Shown: positions 7,395 to 17,268, numbered from the stretch's first letter. The stretch is DNA of 64,000 nt from Flavobacterium sp. (GCF_004211145.1 NZ_SEBS01000006.1:62001-126000), one strand, 5' to 3'. The notes: generated from the letters alone by a model not told the origin. Numbers and translations: made by a program.

Positions 7395-10300
7395 TTATTG
7401 CTTGATGATCTTTTCGACTTTGATGCCTTCCGATGTCGTGACTTTTAGGAAGTAAATGCCGTTTGTGCGCGAGGCGATGTCGATTTTTGCCTGCGTTTCG
7501 TTCACGTTCACGATCTGCAGCAATCGGCCCTGAATGTCGTAAAGGTGAAGCGATTTGATCTCGTGTTTGCTTGTCACGTTGACTTCGTGCTGTGCCGGAT
7601 TCGGATAGATTGCAATGTTGTCGTCGACGTTTACGCCCGGAACCTGCAATGTTGAAAATGTCGTTTCGGCATCGTTGGTTTCAATCGGGAAATTGTAATC
7701 AAAGAAAATATTGGCGCGTTTCGACACCATGTCGCCATTTTCCAATCCCGTGTTTGACCTGATCTTGAACAGTACGTTACCGTGTCCGCCAACAGCAGGA
7801 TCGCCCGATGTAGCCTCCAATTGTATGTTCTCGAACACAAATTCCACGATGTTGCCCGTGATCGTCGTGCGAGCCGAGTGCGAGGTGTTCATGACCTGAA
7901 GCGACGGAATGTCGTACTCGTTTTCGTGAACTTCCATTCTTACGACGACGTTGACCGCGTTCGCCGATCCCGTGTTTTCGAAATTCACGATATAATGCAG
8001 GTAATCGCCGATTTCCGTTGGTGAGACACTTGCGCCTTCCAAACACGTAATGTCGTTCGGGTCGAAAGAATTCACCACGACCTGATTGAAAATGAATGTG
8101 TTGTCCGATGGTGTTTCGTCGCCCGTTACCGGCGTTACCGATGTTGTGAAGGCCAGGATGTCGCCGTTGTTCACCGCAGGCGTTTCGGTCGGGGAATTTA
8201 TGTTGAATTCAAGATTGATGGCTCGGCTTTCAAACGGAAGTAACGCGCCGTATGACCACTCGAGCGTATTGGTAGTTTGGGCATCGGTTGCCGGAATCGA
8301 CGTGAGCAGATCCATTTTTGAATCGTCGAACGCAAGCGTTATATTTCCTGCTAAAATCTGATTGCCCTTGTTTTTGTATACGATTTGGTAAGTGGCATCG
8401 AAACCCGGTCGCGCAGGGCTTATAGGACTGATTACGACTTCAACGTCAGGATGTACGCCGTTGGCCGACAAACAGAAACTTTGATTGCTGACATTGTAAT
8501 TGGCGTTCGGGAAATTGATCGTGGCGCTTGCAGGAGAAATGTTGAACGCGCTTGCATTTTCGATGTTCGGGAATAGGGTATAATTTCCGGCACCTGAGTA
8601 GAATGTACAGATTCCATCGGTGTTGGTAAATGCCGATCCGGTTGAGAAGTCATCGGTAAAATCCACGCGGATATTGGGATGCAGCGGATCGTTTACGTTA
8701 CAGCCGTTGTTGTTGCCGTCGAAAATCGTGGTTCCAATAACCGTGTTGTGTGGCCCGCCGGGTGAAAACGTACAATAGGAGTTGGAAACTGTCGTCGTCA
8801 TGCCTAATGTATTCAATTGGGTTTGAACGCTTGCGAGCTCTGAATCGTCGGCGCAAATGTAAGCGAGGTTTGGATTGTTGGACACGTCGAATTCGTTTTC
8901 GAAGCTTCCGTTTTTCATGAATAATTCGGTAAGTGCGTTATTTTGTACTCTCAAATAATTCAAAGTACTGGCGTTGCTGACATCGATGGAAGTAATCTGG
9001 TTGTCGTGGCACACCAAACTGTAAAGCATTGGCGAGTTGCTCAAATCGAGACTCGTGAGTTGGTTGTGGTCGCAAATCAAACCGTAGAATGCAGGCGAGG
9101 GACTCACATCGATGCTCGTGATTTGATTCCACGAAAAATCAAGCGAAAGGAGTTGCGTAAGATTGCTGATGTCCAAACTCGTGAGCTGGTTCATTCCACA
9201 ATATACATGCAACAGGTTGCTCGTGGCCTGCAAGTCGAGGTTGGTCAGCTGGTTTCCGCCACAACTAAGATATAGAAGTTGCGTCTGTGCATTCAGGTTA
9301 AGGTTCGTCATGCCATTACTGTTACATTGCAATTCAGTAAGATTTCCAACGTTGCTCAAATCAATGGAGGCCAATTGATTGGAATTGCAGTTCAGATAAA
9401 CAAGATTTGGCATCGTGGACAAATTGAGTGTCGTGAGTTGGTTTACTTCACAATTGAGGTTCGTAATGTGGGTTAATCCGGTAAGGTCTAATGTCGTAAG
9501 CAGATTGCTGCTCACATAAAGTTTCGTGAGGTTTGGCATGTTCACCAGGTTAAGCGTCTCGATCTGGTTGAATCCGCATTGGAGCTCCGTGATGTTTACC
9601 AAACCTGTCATATTCACATTGGAAAGCTCGTTGTTGTTGAAGTTTAGGTAAACCAAATTCGTTAGTCCGACCAGATCGAGACTTGTCAACAAATTGTAAG
9701 AAACGTCAAGGTGCGTGAGGTTCGTCAAGTTGTTTATGGTCAAAGTAGGAATGTTGTTCTTGTTGCATCGGAGTTCTTCGAGATTCGTCAATCCGTTAAC
9801 GTCCAAAGAAGTGATTTGGTTGCCGAGCGCGCCCAAAATGCCGTTGAACCCATAATTCGAACAGTCAAGATATTTGAGGTTCGTCAGGCCCGAGACCGCC
9901 AGCGAAGTGATTTGATTCCCGACGATATCATGATCAGAATAATTCGAACAATTCAAGTATTCGAGCGCGGGCAATCCTGTCAAATCAAGGCTTGAAAGCT
10001 TGTTGTTATTGCAATCCAAATGTTTTAGGTTGGGAAGATTACTCAGGTTCAGGCTCGTGATTCGGTTGCGGCTGACGTCAAGATAATCCAGATTTGGCAA
10101 GTTGCTCAAATTAACCGACGTTAGTTTGTTGTTGTTGCAATCCAAAGATTTAAGGGCGCTTATCGAGTTCAGCGTCAGTGAAGTAAGTTGGTTGTTGGAA
10201 CAGTTTATCGCCCTGAGTTGCAAAGCTCCGACTCCGTTCACGGTAAAATTCGCGACTTGGCTGCCAAACATATAAAAGTTAGTGTTGGCGTTGAAGCCCG

Positions 10301-11249
10301 ACAGATTGATCGTAACCGTGGGTTGTGCCAAATTCATGGTCATGTTCTGTACGTTCGGGAATCCGTTTAAAGTGATGTCCGAATTTTGCCCCACGTATTG
10401 AAAATTGGTCAGGGCATTCAAATTATTTCCGTTGATCACCGCGTTGTTGGGTAAGTAGGAGCATTGTAAATTCGTCAAATTCGTCAATCCGTTGAGGTTG
10501 AGAGTCGGGATGTTGTTTTCACCGCAGTTCAGGTTCGTCAGTCCGGTCAAAGCCGAAACGTCGAGCGAAGTAAGTTGGTTGTAAAAACAAAGTACTTGCG
10601 TCAGGCTCGGAATCTGGTTTACGTTTAGCGAAGTGAGTTGATTGTGGCTAACTTCAAGCGTTTGAAGTAAAGGCAAATTTGAAAGAGACAAATTGGTCAA
10701 TTGGTTGTTGCTCAGAATTACGGCCGCCAGCTGGGGCAATCCGCTTAGCGTGAGGCTGATGAGATTGTTTCCGTCGGCGCTTAAGAATTTCAGTTCCGGA
10801 ATAGACCCGACGTTCAGGTTCGAAATTTCATTAAAATCGCAAAAAAGGAAATCGAGTTCCACTAACGCACTCACGTCGAGGCTGGTTAGATTGTTGCCGC
10901 TGCACATGAGGCGCGTGAGATTCGTCAGGGTATTCACGTCCAAATTGGTGAGTTGGTTGTTTTGGCAGTCCAAGACGCGAAGATTCGTAAAGGCTGCAAT
11001 TCCGGTAATGTCGGTGATCAAAAAACCATTGATATCAAGGTGGTGAACCAGCAATGCCTCGCTCACCTGGATTTGTCCGTCATCATTGATGTCTATTTTT
11101 ATAGGGTTCGACGATGCGTCTTTTGCAATCGTATTGTCGACATCGGCAAGCAGTAACATCGTCCTGAAAACGGAATTCGGGACCGTGACGACCTGAGCGC
11201 TCATTGTGGCGGCCAGCGTCAAAAATGCCATTAGTAAAAATTTTTTCAT
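7395..11249 (-). CDS. Secreted leucine-rich-repeat protein with T9SS sorting domain
   Basis: A 1284-residue secreted protein. Residues 1-19 are a signal peptide. Residues 53-64 (DINDDGQIQVSE) read as an EF-hand-like calcium loop. From about residue 75 to 810 there are roughly thirty LRRs of about 21 residues with the core L-x-x-L-x-C/V-x-x-N-x-L-T-S-L. A Thr/Asn-rich linker and a SdrD-B/DUF7619-like beta domain (FDPNDI, YNFPIETNDAETTF) follow. The last 77 residues are a type A T9SS signal (YPNPAQHEVNV, GIYFLKV, IIKQ). LRR proteins of this kind bind other surfaces; the ligand is unknown. The gene lies 79 bases behind a paralogue (11329-13965), and both follow a LytTR regulator on the same strand. 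Confidence 0.92.
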   Translation of the reverse strand: MKKFLLMAFLTLAATMSAQVVTVPNSVFRTMLLLADVDNTIAKDASSNPIKIDINDDGQIQVSEALLVHHLDINGFLITDITGIAAFTNLRVLDCQNNQLTNLDVNTLTNLTRLMCSGNNLTSLDVSALVELDFLFCDFNEISNLNVGSIPELKFLSADGNNLISLTLSGLPQLAAVILSNNQLTNLSLSNLPLLQTLEVSHNQLTSLNVNQIPSLTQVLCFYNQLTSLDVSALTGLTNLNCGENNIPTLNLNGLTNLTNLQCSYLPNNAVINGNNLNALTNFQYVGQNSDITLNGFPNVQNMTMNLAQPTVTINLSGFNANTNFYMFGSQVANFTVNGVGALQLRAINCSNNQLTSLTLNSISALKSLDCNNNKLTSVNLSNLPNLDYLDVSRNRITSLNLSNLPNLKHLDCNNNKLSSLDLTGLPALEYLNCSNYSDHDIVGNQITSLAVSGLTNLKYLDCSNYGFNGILGALGNQITSLDVNGLTNLEELRCNKNNIPTLTINNLTNLTHLDVSYNLLTSLDLVGLTNLVYLNFNNNELSNVNMTGLVNITELQCGFNQIETLNLVNMPNLTKLYVSSNLLTTLDLTGLTHITNLNCEVNQLTTLNLSTMPNLVYLNCNSNQLASIDLSNVGNLTELQCNSNGMTNLNLNAQTQLLYLSCGGNQLTNLDLQATSNLLHVYCGMNQLTSLDISNLTQLLSLDFSWNQITSIDVSPSPAFYGLICDHNQLTSLDLSNSPMLYSLVCHDNQITSIDVSNASTLNYLRVQNNALTELFMKNGSFENEFDVSNNPNLAYICADDSELASVQTQLNTLGMTTTVSNSYCTFSPGGPHNTVIGTTIFDGNNNGCNVNDPLHPNIRVDFTDDFSTGSAFTNTDGICTFYSGAGNYTLFPNIENASAFNISPASATINFPNANYNVSNQSFCLSANGVHPDVEVVISPISPARPGFDATYQIVYKNKGNQILAGNITLAFDDSKMDLLTSIPATDAQTTNTLEWSYGALLPFESRAINLEFNINSPTETPAVNNGDILAFTTSVTPVTGDETPSDNTFIFNQVVVNSFDPNDITCLEGASVSPTEIGDYLHYIVNFENTGSANAVNVVVRMEVHENEYDIPSLQVMNTSHSARTTITGNIVEFVFENIQLEATSGDPAVGGHGNVLFKIRSNTGLENGDMVSKRANIFFDYNFPIETNDAETTFSTLQVPGVNVDDNIAIYPNPAQHEVNVTSKHEIKSLHLYDIQGRLLQIVNVNETQAKIDIASRTNGIYFLKVTTSEGIKVEKIIKQ

Positions 11250-11328
11250 GATTTCTTTTTGTTAAGTATTCGTTTTTTGATTGATTTTATTTGCGACAAT
11301 TCCATGCAAATCAGGACGAATCGCTGCA

Positions 11329-13965
11329 TTATTTCTTGATCAATCGTTCCACTTTGGATCCATTGTCGGTTTTGATCCTGATAAAGTAAAGCCCTGTCAG
11401 GTGAATCGAAACGTCGATTTCCGATGCGTCGGTTCGTACCTGAAGCAAGCGTCCTTGCACGTCAAACACCTCGATCGACCGCACTTCCGAATCTGATTTC
11501 ACCGTCACTTTTCCAGCCGAAGGATTCGGGTAAATCGACACGCTGTCGTCCTGCTCGAATCCCGGAACTTTGAGCGCCTGATACACCGTTTCGGCCTCGT
11601 TGGTTTCGATAGGGAAGTTGTAATCGAAGAAGATATCCGCTTTTTGCGCCACTTCGTCACCTTCAACCAGCGACGCTTTCGATTTGATCTTGAACAGCAC
11701 GTTCCCGTGTCCGCCTGTCGGTGGATCGCCTTGAGGGCTTTCGAGTTCGATATCCTCGAAGATAAACTCCACGATGTTTCCGCGAATCCTCGAGAAACTC
11801 GCATGAGATGAATTCATCAGTTGGAGCGAATGCATGTCGAATTTGTCGGTATCGACTTCAACTTTCACCACGACATTCTGGGCGGCCGCCGTTCCCGTGT
11901 TTTCGAAATTCACATTGTAATGCAGGTAATTACCGATTTCGGACGGAGAAACCGTCGCACCTTCCAGACAAACAATATCGTTCGGATCATAAGAACCAAC
12001 TGTGGTCTGTTTGAGGCCGAACTCGTTGTCAAGCGGCAGAATATCGCCCGCTACAGGTGTTATCGTGGCCAAAAATTGAAGCAGGTCGCCTATGTTCACC
12101 GCTGGCGTCTGCGTCGGGCTGTTCAGATAGAGATTCACGACCGCGCTTCGGCTCTCGAACGGCAAAAGATCGCTGAACGTCCATTGCAGGTTGCCTGTAC
12201 TTTGGCTCGAGGTCACGGGATTCGAGGAAATGAAATCCATGGTCGCTTCGGGAAACGAAAAGTTGAAATTGCCCGATACCGTGATATTTCCTTTGTTTCG
12301 GATCACGACCGCGTAACGACAAGTGAATCCTGGGCGCGCGCCGCTCAAAGGCGTAAGGACGATTTCAACGTCTGCTTGGTTGCCGTTTCGGGCGATGCAA
12401 AAATCCTGGGTGATCACGCTGTTGTCGACCGTGGCGAAACTTGCCGATGCCGATGCCGGAGTAATCGTGTAAAGCGCAGGATTCTCAAGGTTCGGTGCGA
12501 AATTGAACGTTCCCGCTCCGACGTAATGGAAATAGTGTCCGAGATTTCCGGTAAACGATGCTTCGTCGTTCGTCATCAGATCGATCCTCACATTCGATTT
12601 CACAAGGTCCGACGCATCGCAACCGTTGTCGTTGTCGTCAAATCGAACTGTTCCCGTGATCGTGTTGAAATCGCCGCCCGGAACCGTCGAACAGTAATCG
12701 TTCACTTCGACGGCCGTCAATCCTGAGGTCGTAATATCGGCGAGTGTCGAGGCGATGCTTTCCTGGTCCTGACAGATGAATTCAAGGTTGTCGCTTCCCA
12801 TGAGGTAAAAGGTTTCGGAACTGCCGTTTTTGGCGAGAATGTACTTTAGCGTCGGCGTGTAATTCGCCTCGAGCGTCGTCAGGTTTTCGAGGCCCGAGAT
12901 GTCGAGCGTTTCATACGGACAGCCCGTGATCGTGAGATACGTCAAGTTCGGAACCTGGCTGAAATCGATGTTGTTTATAGGCGAATCGTATACGTTGAGG
13001 CTTGTCAGGTTCGGGCAATTCGCCAAATTCATCGAAGAAATGTTCGTGTTTCCGATAATGACGTTGTTCAACGACGGCAGGTTCGAGAAATCGATCGACG
13101 TGATCGGACAAGTTGCAAGCGGTGCGCCCGAATTCCCAATGTAAATCGACGGCAAACTGTTACATCCCTGAAGGTTCAGTGTCGTGATCGCGACGCTCGC
13201 CACGTTCAGGCTCGTCATCGAAGTACAATCGGATACATCGGCAAAAGCGACGTTGTACGGGATCATCAGGTTGTCGAGCAGCGGGCAATCTGAAACATCC
13301 AACGACAAAAGTGGGCTTTCGAGCGTGAGTTCAAGCGACGTGAGCGACTGGAAACCACTCAAATCGATCGACGTCAACGGCGTTTCCCTTAGATCGACGA
13401 ACGAAAGCTGGTCGCAACCTGAAAAATCGAAATCCGTGAGCGGCGTTCCTTTCGCTGAAAAACTGGCCAGCATCGGCAAGTCGGGGAAATTCGCGTCGGT
13501 GATTTGCGAATCGTTTATGTTGATAAAGTTCAAGTTGTTGCAATTTTCGATCGTAACGCTAGCCAACGAAGTATTCACGCACGAAAACGACGAAAGCGAC
13601 GGCAAACCTGAGAGATGAAGCGACTGCAAACCGGCGGCGGTGTTCGTAATGTTGACGCCGTACAGATCCGCGAAGTTCGAGATGCTCAGTGAAACGAGAT
13701 TCACGAAACCGGTCGGAACGCCGATGTCGGTTGAACTTCCGGCCTGAATGTCGAGGCTGTGGATCAAAGCGGCTTCGACAACCGAGATTTCGCCGTCGAG
13801 ATCCGTGTCGATCGCCACGGAAACGTCCGACGCGTTCAAAGCGATGTTGTTCGACGCGGACGCGCTTAGGAGCCAGGCTTTGAGTTCGGGATCGTAATCG
13901 AAGTTCAAATTCTGGGCACTCGCCAAAGCGGGCAAAATCAATAGTGCAAGTAAAATTCTTTTCAT
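11329..13965 (-). CDS. Secreted LRR-like protein with T9SS sorting domain (paralogue)
   Basis: An 878-residue paralogue of the neighbouring 1284-residue protein with the same order: signal peptide (MKRILLALLILPALASAQ), EF-hand-like loop (DTDLDGEISVVEA), LRR region to about residue 420, DUF7619-like domain, and T9SS sorting domain (IYPNPSAGKVTV, GLYFIRI, LIKK). The repeats are more degenerate (LTSLNVxxxxI/P) and fewer, which explains the shorter length. The C-terminal 450 residues of the pair are clearly homologous, so the duplication was followed by divergence mainly of the repeat array. It starts only 20 bases after the stop of the LytTR regulator at 13986-14747, so the three genes are probably co-transcribed. 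Confidence 0.9.
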   Translation of the reverse strand: MKRILLALLILPALASAQNLNFDYDPELKAWLLSASASNNIALNASDVSVAIDTDLDGEISVVEAALIHSLDIQAGSSTDIGVPTGFVNLVSLSISNFADLYGVNITNTAAGLQSLHLSGLPSLSSFSCVNTSLASVTIENCNNLNFININDSQITDANFPDLPMLASFSAKGTPLTDFDFSGCDQLSFVDLRETPLTSIDLSGFQSLTSLELTLESPLLSLDVSDCPLLDNLMIPYNVAFADVSDCTSMTSLNVASVAITTLNLQGCNSLPSIYIGNSGAPLATCPITSIDFSNLPSLNNVIIGNTNISSMNLANCPNLTSLNVYDSPINNIDFSQVPNLTYLTITGCPYETLDISGLENLTTLEANYTPTLKYILAKNGSSETFYLMGSDNLEFICQDQESIASTLADITTSGLTAVEVNDYCSTVPGGDFNTITGTVRFDDNDNGCDASDLVKSNVRIDLMTNDEASFTGNLGHYFHYVGAGTFNFAPNLENPALYTITPASASASFATVDNSVITQDFCIARNGNQADVEIVLTPLSGARPGFTCRYAVVIRNKGNITVSGNFNFSFPEATMDFISSNPVTSSQSTGNLQWTFSDLLPFESRSAVVNLYLNSPTQTPAVNIGDLLQFLATITPVAGDILPLDNEFGLKQTTVGSYDPNDIVCLEGATVSPSEIGNYLHYNVNFENTGTAAAQNVVVKVEVDTDKFDMHSLQLMNSSHASFSRIRGNIVEFIFEDIELESPQGDPPTGGHGNVLFKIKSKASLVEGDEVAQKADIFFDYNFPIETNEAETVYQALKVPGFEQDDSVSIYPNPSAGKVTVKSDSEVRSIEVFDVQGRLLQVRTDASEIDVSIHLTGLYFIRIKTDNGSKVERLIKK

Positions 13966-13985
13966 GTCGCTTGGTTTCAGTCGGA

Positions 13986-14747
13986 TTAGAGTGCTTTGAT
14001 GAGTTCCTGTAACTTTTCTTTTTTGCTTTGTGCGATCGGGATGTTCGTGTTGTCGGCCATTATCACGTAACCGCCGTCGGTTTTTATGTACGATTTGAGA
14101 TACGACAAATTGATCAGGTGCGACTGATGGATGCGTTCGAAACCGTGTTCGGTAAGCAATTCCTCGTATTCCTTGAGCGTGCGTGAAATCAACACGGGCT
14201 TGTGGTTCTTGATATAGAACATCGTGTAATTCACTTTCGCCTCGCAGCGGATGATGTCGGCGACCTCGAACAAATGAATGCCGTCGCTTGTGGAAAGTGC
14301 GATGCGTTTGAAATTGTCGACTTTCTTTCGGATATTCTCGAGCAACAAATCGATGTGTTCGAACGAATTCGTCTTTCCGACGGCGTCCTTGATCTTCGCG
14401 ATCGTAACCTGCAATTCCTCGAAATCGACTGGCTTCAGGATAAAATCAAGGGCCGAAAACTTGAACGCCTTGAGCGCGTATTGCTCGTGGGCCGTGATGA
14501 AAACGATGTGCGCTTTTATCTTCCCCGACGTTTCGGCCAATCGTTCCAAAATATCGAAGCCCGTCCCGTCGCTCAAATGGATGTCGAGAAAAATCACCTG
14601 CGGTTGGAGTTTTTGGATGGCGTCGATTCCTGTCTTCACGCTTTCAGCTTCACCGATTATCGCGATGTCATCGGTGTAGCGCTCGAGTAAGGCTTTCAGG
14701 CCTTCGCGAAGGTGTTTGTCGTCGTCGATTAGGAGGGCTTTTATCAT
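13986..14747 (-). CDS. LytTR-family response regulator
   Basis: A 253-residue two-component regulator. The receiver domain covers residues 1-125, with the acidic pocket (LLIDDD), the phosphoacceptor D55 (IFLDIHLSDGTG) and the conserved Lys in ILKPVDF. The C-terminal LytTR DNA-binding domain covers about 150-253 (IHLFEVADIIRCEA, FERIHQSHLINLSYL). LytTR proteins bind direct repeats with a beta-rich domain. The partner kinase is very likely the TPR/LytS-type protein at 15177-17108, read just before it on the same strand, although a 429-base repeat-filled gap separates them. The following two LRR genes are its closest candidate targets. Confidence 0.92.
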   Translation of the reverse strand: MIKALLIDDDKHLREGLKALLERYTDDIAIIGEAESVKTGIDAIQKLQPQVIFLDIHLSDGTGFDILERLAETSGKIKAHIVFITAHEQYALKAFKFSALDFILKPVDFEELQVTIAKIKDAVGKTNSFEHIDLLLENIRKKVDNFKRIALSTSDGIHLFEVADIIRCEAKVNYTMFYIKNHKPVLISRTLKEYEELLTEHGFERIHQSHLINLSYLKSYIKTDGGYVIMADNTNIPIAQSKKEKLQELIKAL

Positions 14748-14749
14748 TT

Positions 14750-14882
14750 TTGTTGATCTGTTGATTTGTTGATTTGTTGATTTGTTGATTTGAATTGTTG
14801 TCTGCCGGGGATGATTTGGTTCTTTGTTGAATTGGTAAATTGTTGATTTGTTGATTTGTTGATTTGAATTGTTGTCTTCCGT
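14750..14882. repeat. Two TGTTGATT tandem arrays inside a larger duplication
   Basis: An 8-bp unit, TGTTGATT, is repeated about five times at 14752-14793 and about four times at 14839-14870. Each array is followed by GAATTGTTGTCT(G/T)CCG, so array and tail were duplicated together. It begins a few bases upstream of the LytTR start codon. Confidence 0.88.
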
Positions 14883-15128
14883 TGGTTGCTTGTCATCCTG
14901 AACTTGTCGGAAATCGCGAACTTGAAACGTCGTTGCAGCACGTAGCCTTAATGTTCTTAATGTTCTTAATGGTTAAAATCTCTAACCCGTTTTCATCAGT
15001 TGTCATCCTGAACTCAATCGTCATCCCAACCCAAAACCCTTAATTCTCTTAACTATCTTAATTGTAAAAAAAAATTTTCTTGCGTTGTATCAAAATATTG
15101 ATCCCTGCATTGTCAATTCGCGAGTTTT
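14883..15128. other. Gap without a recognisable gene
   Basis: This stretch holds short direct repeats only: GTCATCCTGAACT occurs twice (about 14894 and 15003), and TTAATGTTC is repeated near 14948-14968. I see no open frame with coding character, no tRNA and no clear promoter for the LytTR gene. Confidence 0.6.
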
Positions 15129-15169
15129 AAACCCTAAACCCTAAACCCTAAACCCTAATCCTAAACCCC
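15129..15169. repeat. AAACCCT tandem repeat (telomere-like heptad)
   Basis: Four perfect copies of AAACCCT at 15129-15156 are followed by degenerate AATCCT and AAACCCC. The unit equals the plant telomere repeat, but here it is just another 7-bp array at a gene end, 8 bases from the stop of the kinase at 15177. Confidence 0.92.
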
Positions 15170-15176
15170 AACCAAC

Positions 15177-17108
15177 TCACGGCATATACTGAATCGGCAA
15201 TCTCAACCGAACCCTCGTACCCGTTTCCCCATTCTCACTCGTCTCCGAAATATCGATCTGCGCGCTCTTCGCCGTCGTCGATTCCATGATTTCCAAACGC
15301 TTTCTAGTGATTTCAAGCGCCATCGATTTATGGGCCGTAACCGAGTTTTCCTTCAGTTTTATAGATTGCGACAACCCGATACCGTCGTCCTGTATCGTGC
15401 AAACCAACTGGCCGTTCTCGACATCGAAATCGACCGAGATATTCCCGTTTCCTTCTTTCGGGACCATGCCGTGCAAAATCGCATTCTCGACAAAAGGTTG
15501 GACCAACAACGGCGGCAATCCCATGTTGAATTCCACTTTTTCGCTCGACCTGATCTCAAACGTGAACTTGTTGTGGAACCGCAATTGCTCGAGCTCGAGG
15601 TAATTTTGGAGACTTTCGATTTCCTTGTCGATCGGAATCAGCGAACCCTTTGAATATTCGAGCGTCAATCGCATGAGTTTCGAGAATTTCGACAAGTATT
15701 TCAACGCCGAATCGGTGCCGTTCTGCACGATGAAACTCGAGATCGAACCCAGGCAGTTGAATACGAAATGCGGGTTCATTTGCAGGTGAAGCGCTTTTTG
15801 CTCGTATTCGGCGACTTCTTTTTGTAGCGTCAATCGGCGTTTTACCTGGCGTCGGTTATAAATGGCTATGATCAATCCGATGAGCAGCAAAGCCGCCAAA
15901 CCTGACAGGATCATGAACTGTGTCTGCCGTTTGTTCTTCTCGTGCAGCAACGCTTCCTTTTTCTGGTACTCGAAATCCATCTCGGCGAGCGCGAATTTCT
16001 TGGTGTTTTCAGCGTTTACGATGCTGTCTCGCGCCGAAATGTAATGTTTGTAATGCGTGAGCGCTTTGTCAGGTTGGTCGAGTCCGTCATAAATTTCACT
16101 GAGCAATTTTTCCGAATGATATTGCTGGTCGAGATTGGCGATCTCTTTAGCGTAATCGAGCGATTTTTGGGCGAATGGAAGCGCAATGGCAAACAATTTC
16201 CCGTCGGCGTGCAGTTTCCCGATATTGTACAAAGCCAGCGACGCGCCGAATTTGTTCGACAATTCCTCGTAAATCCCAACCGACTTGTTATAGTTTTCAA
16301 GCGCCGCGACGTTATTGCCGGTCTTGCTGTAATAATCGCCGTAATAATTGTACAGCAATCCCGAGCCGCGTTTGTTGTCGGTCTCGTCGAACAAAATTTT
16401 CGATCTGTCGTAGTATTTTTTGGCTTCGGCGATATTTCCTTTCTCGTAATGGATCACGCCGATGTTCATCAACGTAGTCGCCGCTGCCTGTTCGCCCGTT
16501 TCCTGCTGAAGCGCGAACGCCTTGTTCAGGTATTCAAGCGCCTTGTCGAGATTCGTTTGTGATTTGTAGACGATCGCGATGTTGTTGTACGCCTTCGATT
16601 GCATGGCTTTGTTGCCAGTCTCGGTGAACAATCGCAACGCTTCCTGATAGTTCGAAAGCGCTCTTGAATAATTGCTTTGCTCCGAATACACGACGGCGAT
16701 GCTTGCGTGAGCCCTTGCCAGGTTGTTCTTCAAATATGAATTTTCCTCGTCGTCCTGAAGTAATCCTGAGAATCGATTCTGTGCTTGTTGGAACAATTGC
16801 AACGCTTCAGGATATCGGCCCGTGAGGAGTTTCGCGTTTCCCTGGTTGATCCAAGCCGAAGCCTGTCCGAAACCGTATTGGTTTTTTGCCGCCAACGTTT
16901 CGGCCTGTTTCGCATAATAAACCGACGAATCCAATTGGCTGTCGCGATACAATAACGACAATTTGTTGAACGCGTTCACCTTGACCGTATCGGTTTTCGC
17001 GGCACGAATCACGCGTTTCAAGCTGTCGGCCTGGACTTGCTGGGCGCCGCAAAAAACGGGTAGGGCAATGGCCAGCGAAAGTGTCAGGTGTTTGAAGTTT
17101 GTTCTCAA
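15177..17108 (-). CDS. TPR-containing LytS-type sensor histidine kinase
   Basis: A 643-residue membrane kinase. Residues 1-22 are a signal peptide. About 30-370 form TPR repeats in the periplasm, 398-417 are a transmembrane helix, and a short coiled coil leads to a His_kinase (PF06580-type) domain with phospho-accepting H447 in HLQMNPHFVFN. The ATPase domain has the N box (FVENAILHGM) and G box (DDGIGLS). Such kinases phosphorylate LytTR regulators, here most likely the one at 13986-14747. The start is a TTG: an in-frame TAA lies six codons upstream, no ATG lies in between, and the promoter element at 17135-17142 leaves a leader of about 20 bases. Confidence 0.9.
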   Translation of the reverse strand: MRTNFKHLTLSLAIALPVFCGAQQVQADSLKRVIRAAKTDTVKVNAFNKLSLLYRDSQLDSSVYYAKQAETLAAKNQYGFGQASAWINQGNAKLLTGRYPEALQLFQQAQNRFSGLLQDDEENSYLKNNLARAHASIAVVYSEQSNYSRALSNYQEALRLFTETGNKAMQSKAYNNIAIVYKSQTNLDKALEYLNKAFALQQETGEQAAATTLMNIGVIHYEKGNIAEAKKYYDRSKILFDETDNKRGSGLLYNYYGDYYSKTGNNVAALENYNKSVGIYEELSNKFGASLALYNIGKLHADGKLFAIALPFAQKSLDYAKEIANLDQQYHSEKLLSEIYDGLDQPDKALTHYKHYISARDSIVNAENTKKFALAEMDFEYQKKEALLHEKNKRQTQFMILSGLAALLLIGLIIAIYNRRQVKRRLTLQKEVAEYEQKALHLQMNPHFVFNCLGSISSFIVQNGTDSALKYLSKFSKLMRLTLEYSKGSLIPIDKEIESLQNYLELEQLRFHNKFTFEIRSSEKVEFNMGLPPLLVQPFVENAILHGMVPKEGNGNISVDFDVENGQLVCTIQDDGIGLSQSIKLKENSVTAHKSMALEITRKRLEIMESTTAKSAQIDISETSENGETGTRVRLRLPIQYMP

Positions 17109-17134
17109 AGCGCGTTCGTTAGGTTATCTAGAAA

Positions 17135-17142
17135 CAAAGATA
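17135..17142 (-). promoter_or_regulatory. Promoter -7 element for the TPR/LytS kinase
   Basis: Reverse strand TATCTTTG, exact match to TAnnTTTG. No convincing TTG at -33. Its position fits translation from the TTG at 17108. Confidence 0.5.
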
Positions 17143-17236
17143 AACGAAGCTTTGGGTTTACACGGGTGCGATTATTATTTGGGAGATTTGGGTTATTATT
17201 CCGGTGGTGTGGATTTTTTCGATGTATCGGAAACGA

Positions 17237-17268
17237 AAACGTCCTGCGGTTTGCAAGACGTTTTTTTG
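17237..17268. terminator. Hairpin with T run between kinase and AHSA1 genes
   Basis: AAAACGTC (17237-17244) pairs with GACGTTTT (17257-17264), with an inner TGC/GCA pair, and a long T run follows on the plus strand. Both neighbouring genes run leftward, and on that strand the tail (GACGTTTTCGTTT) is a weaker T run. The plus-strand bias is unexplained. Confidence 0.55.

Noticed and set aside
15129..15169. Telomere or contamination from plant DNA (AAACCCT repeat)
   Set aside because: Only four perfect copies, embedded between bacterial genes, and one of several unrelated 7-bp arrays in the window.
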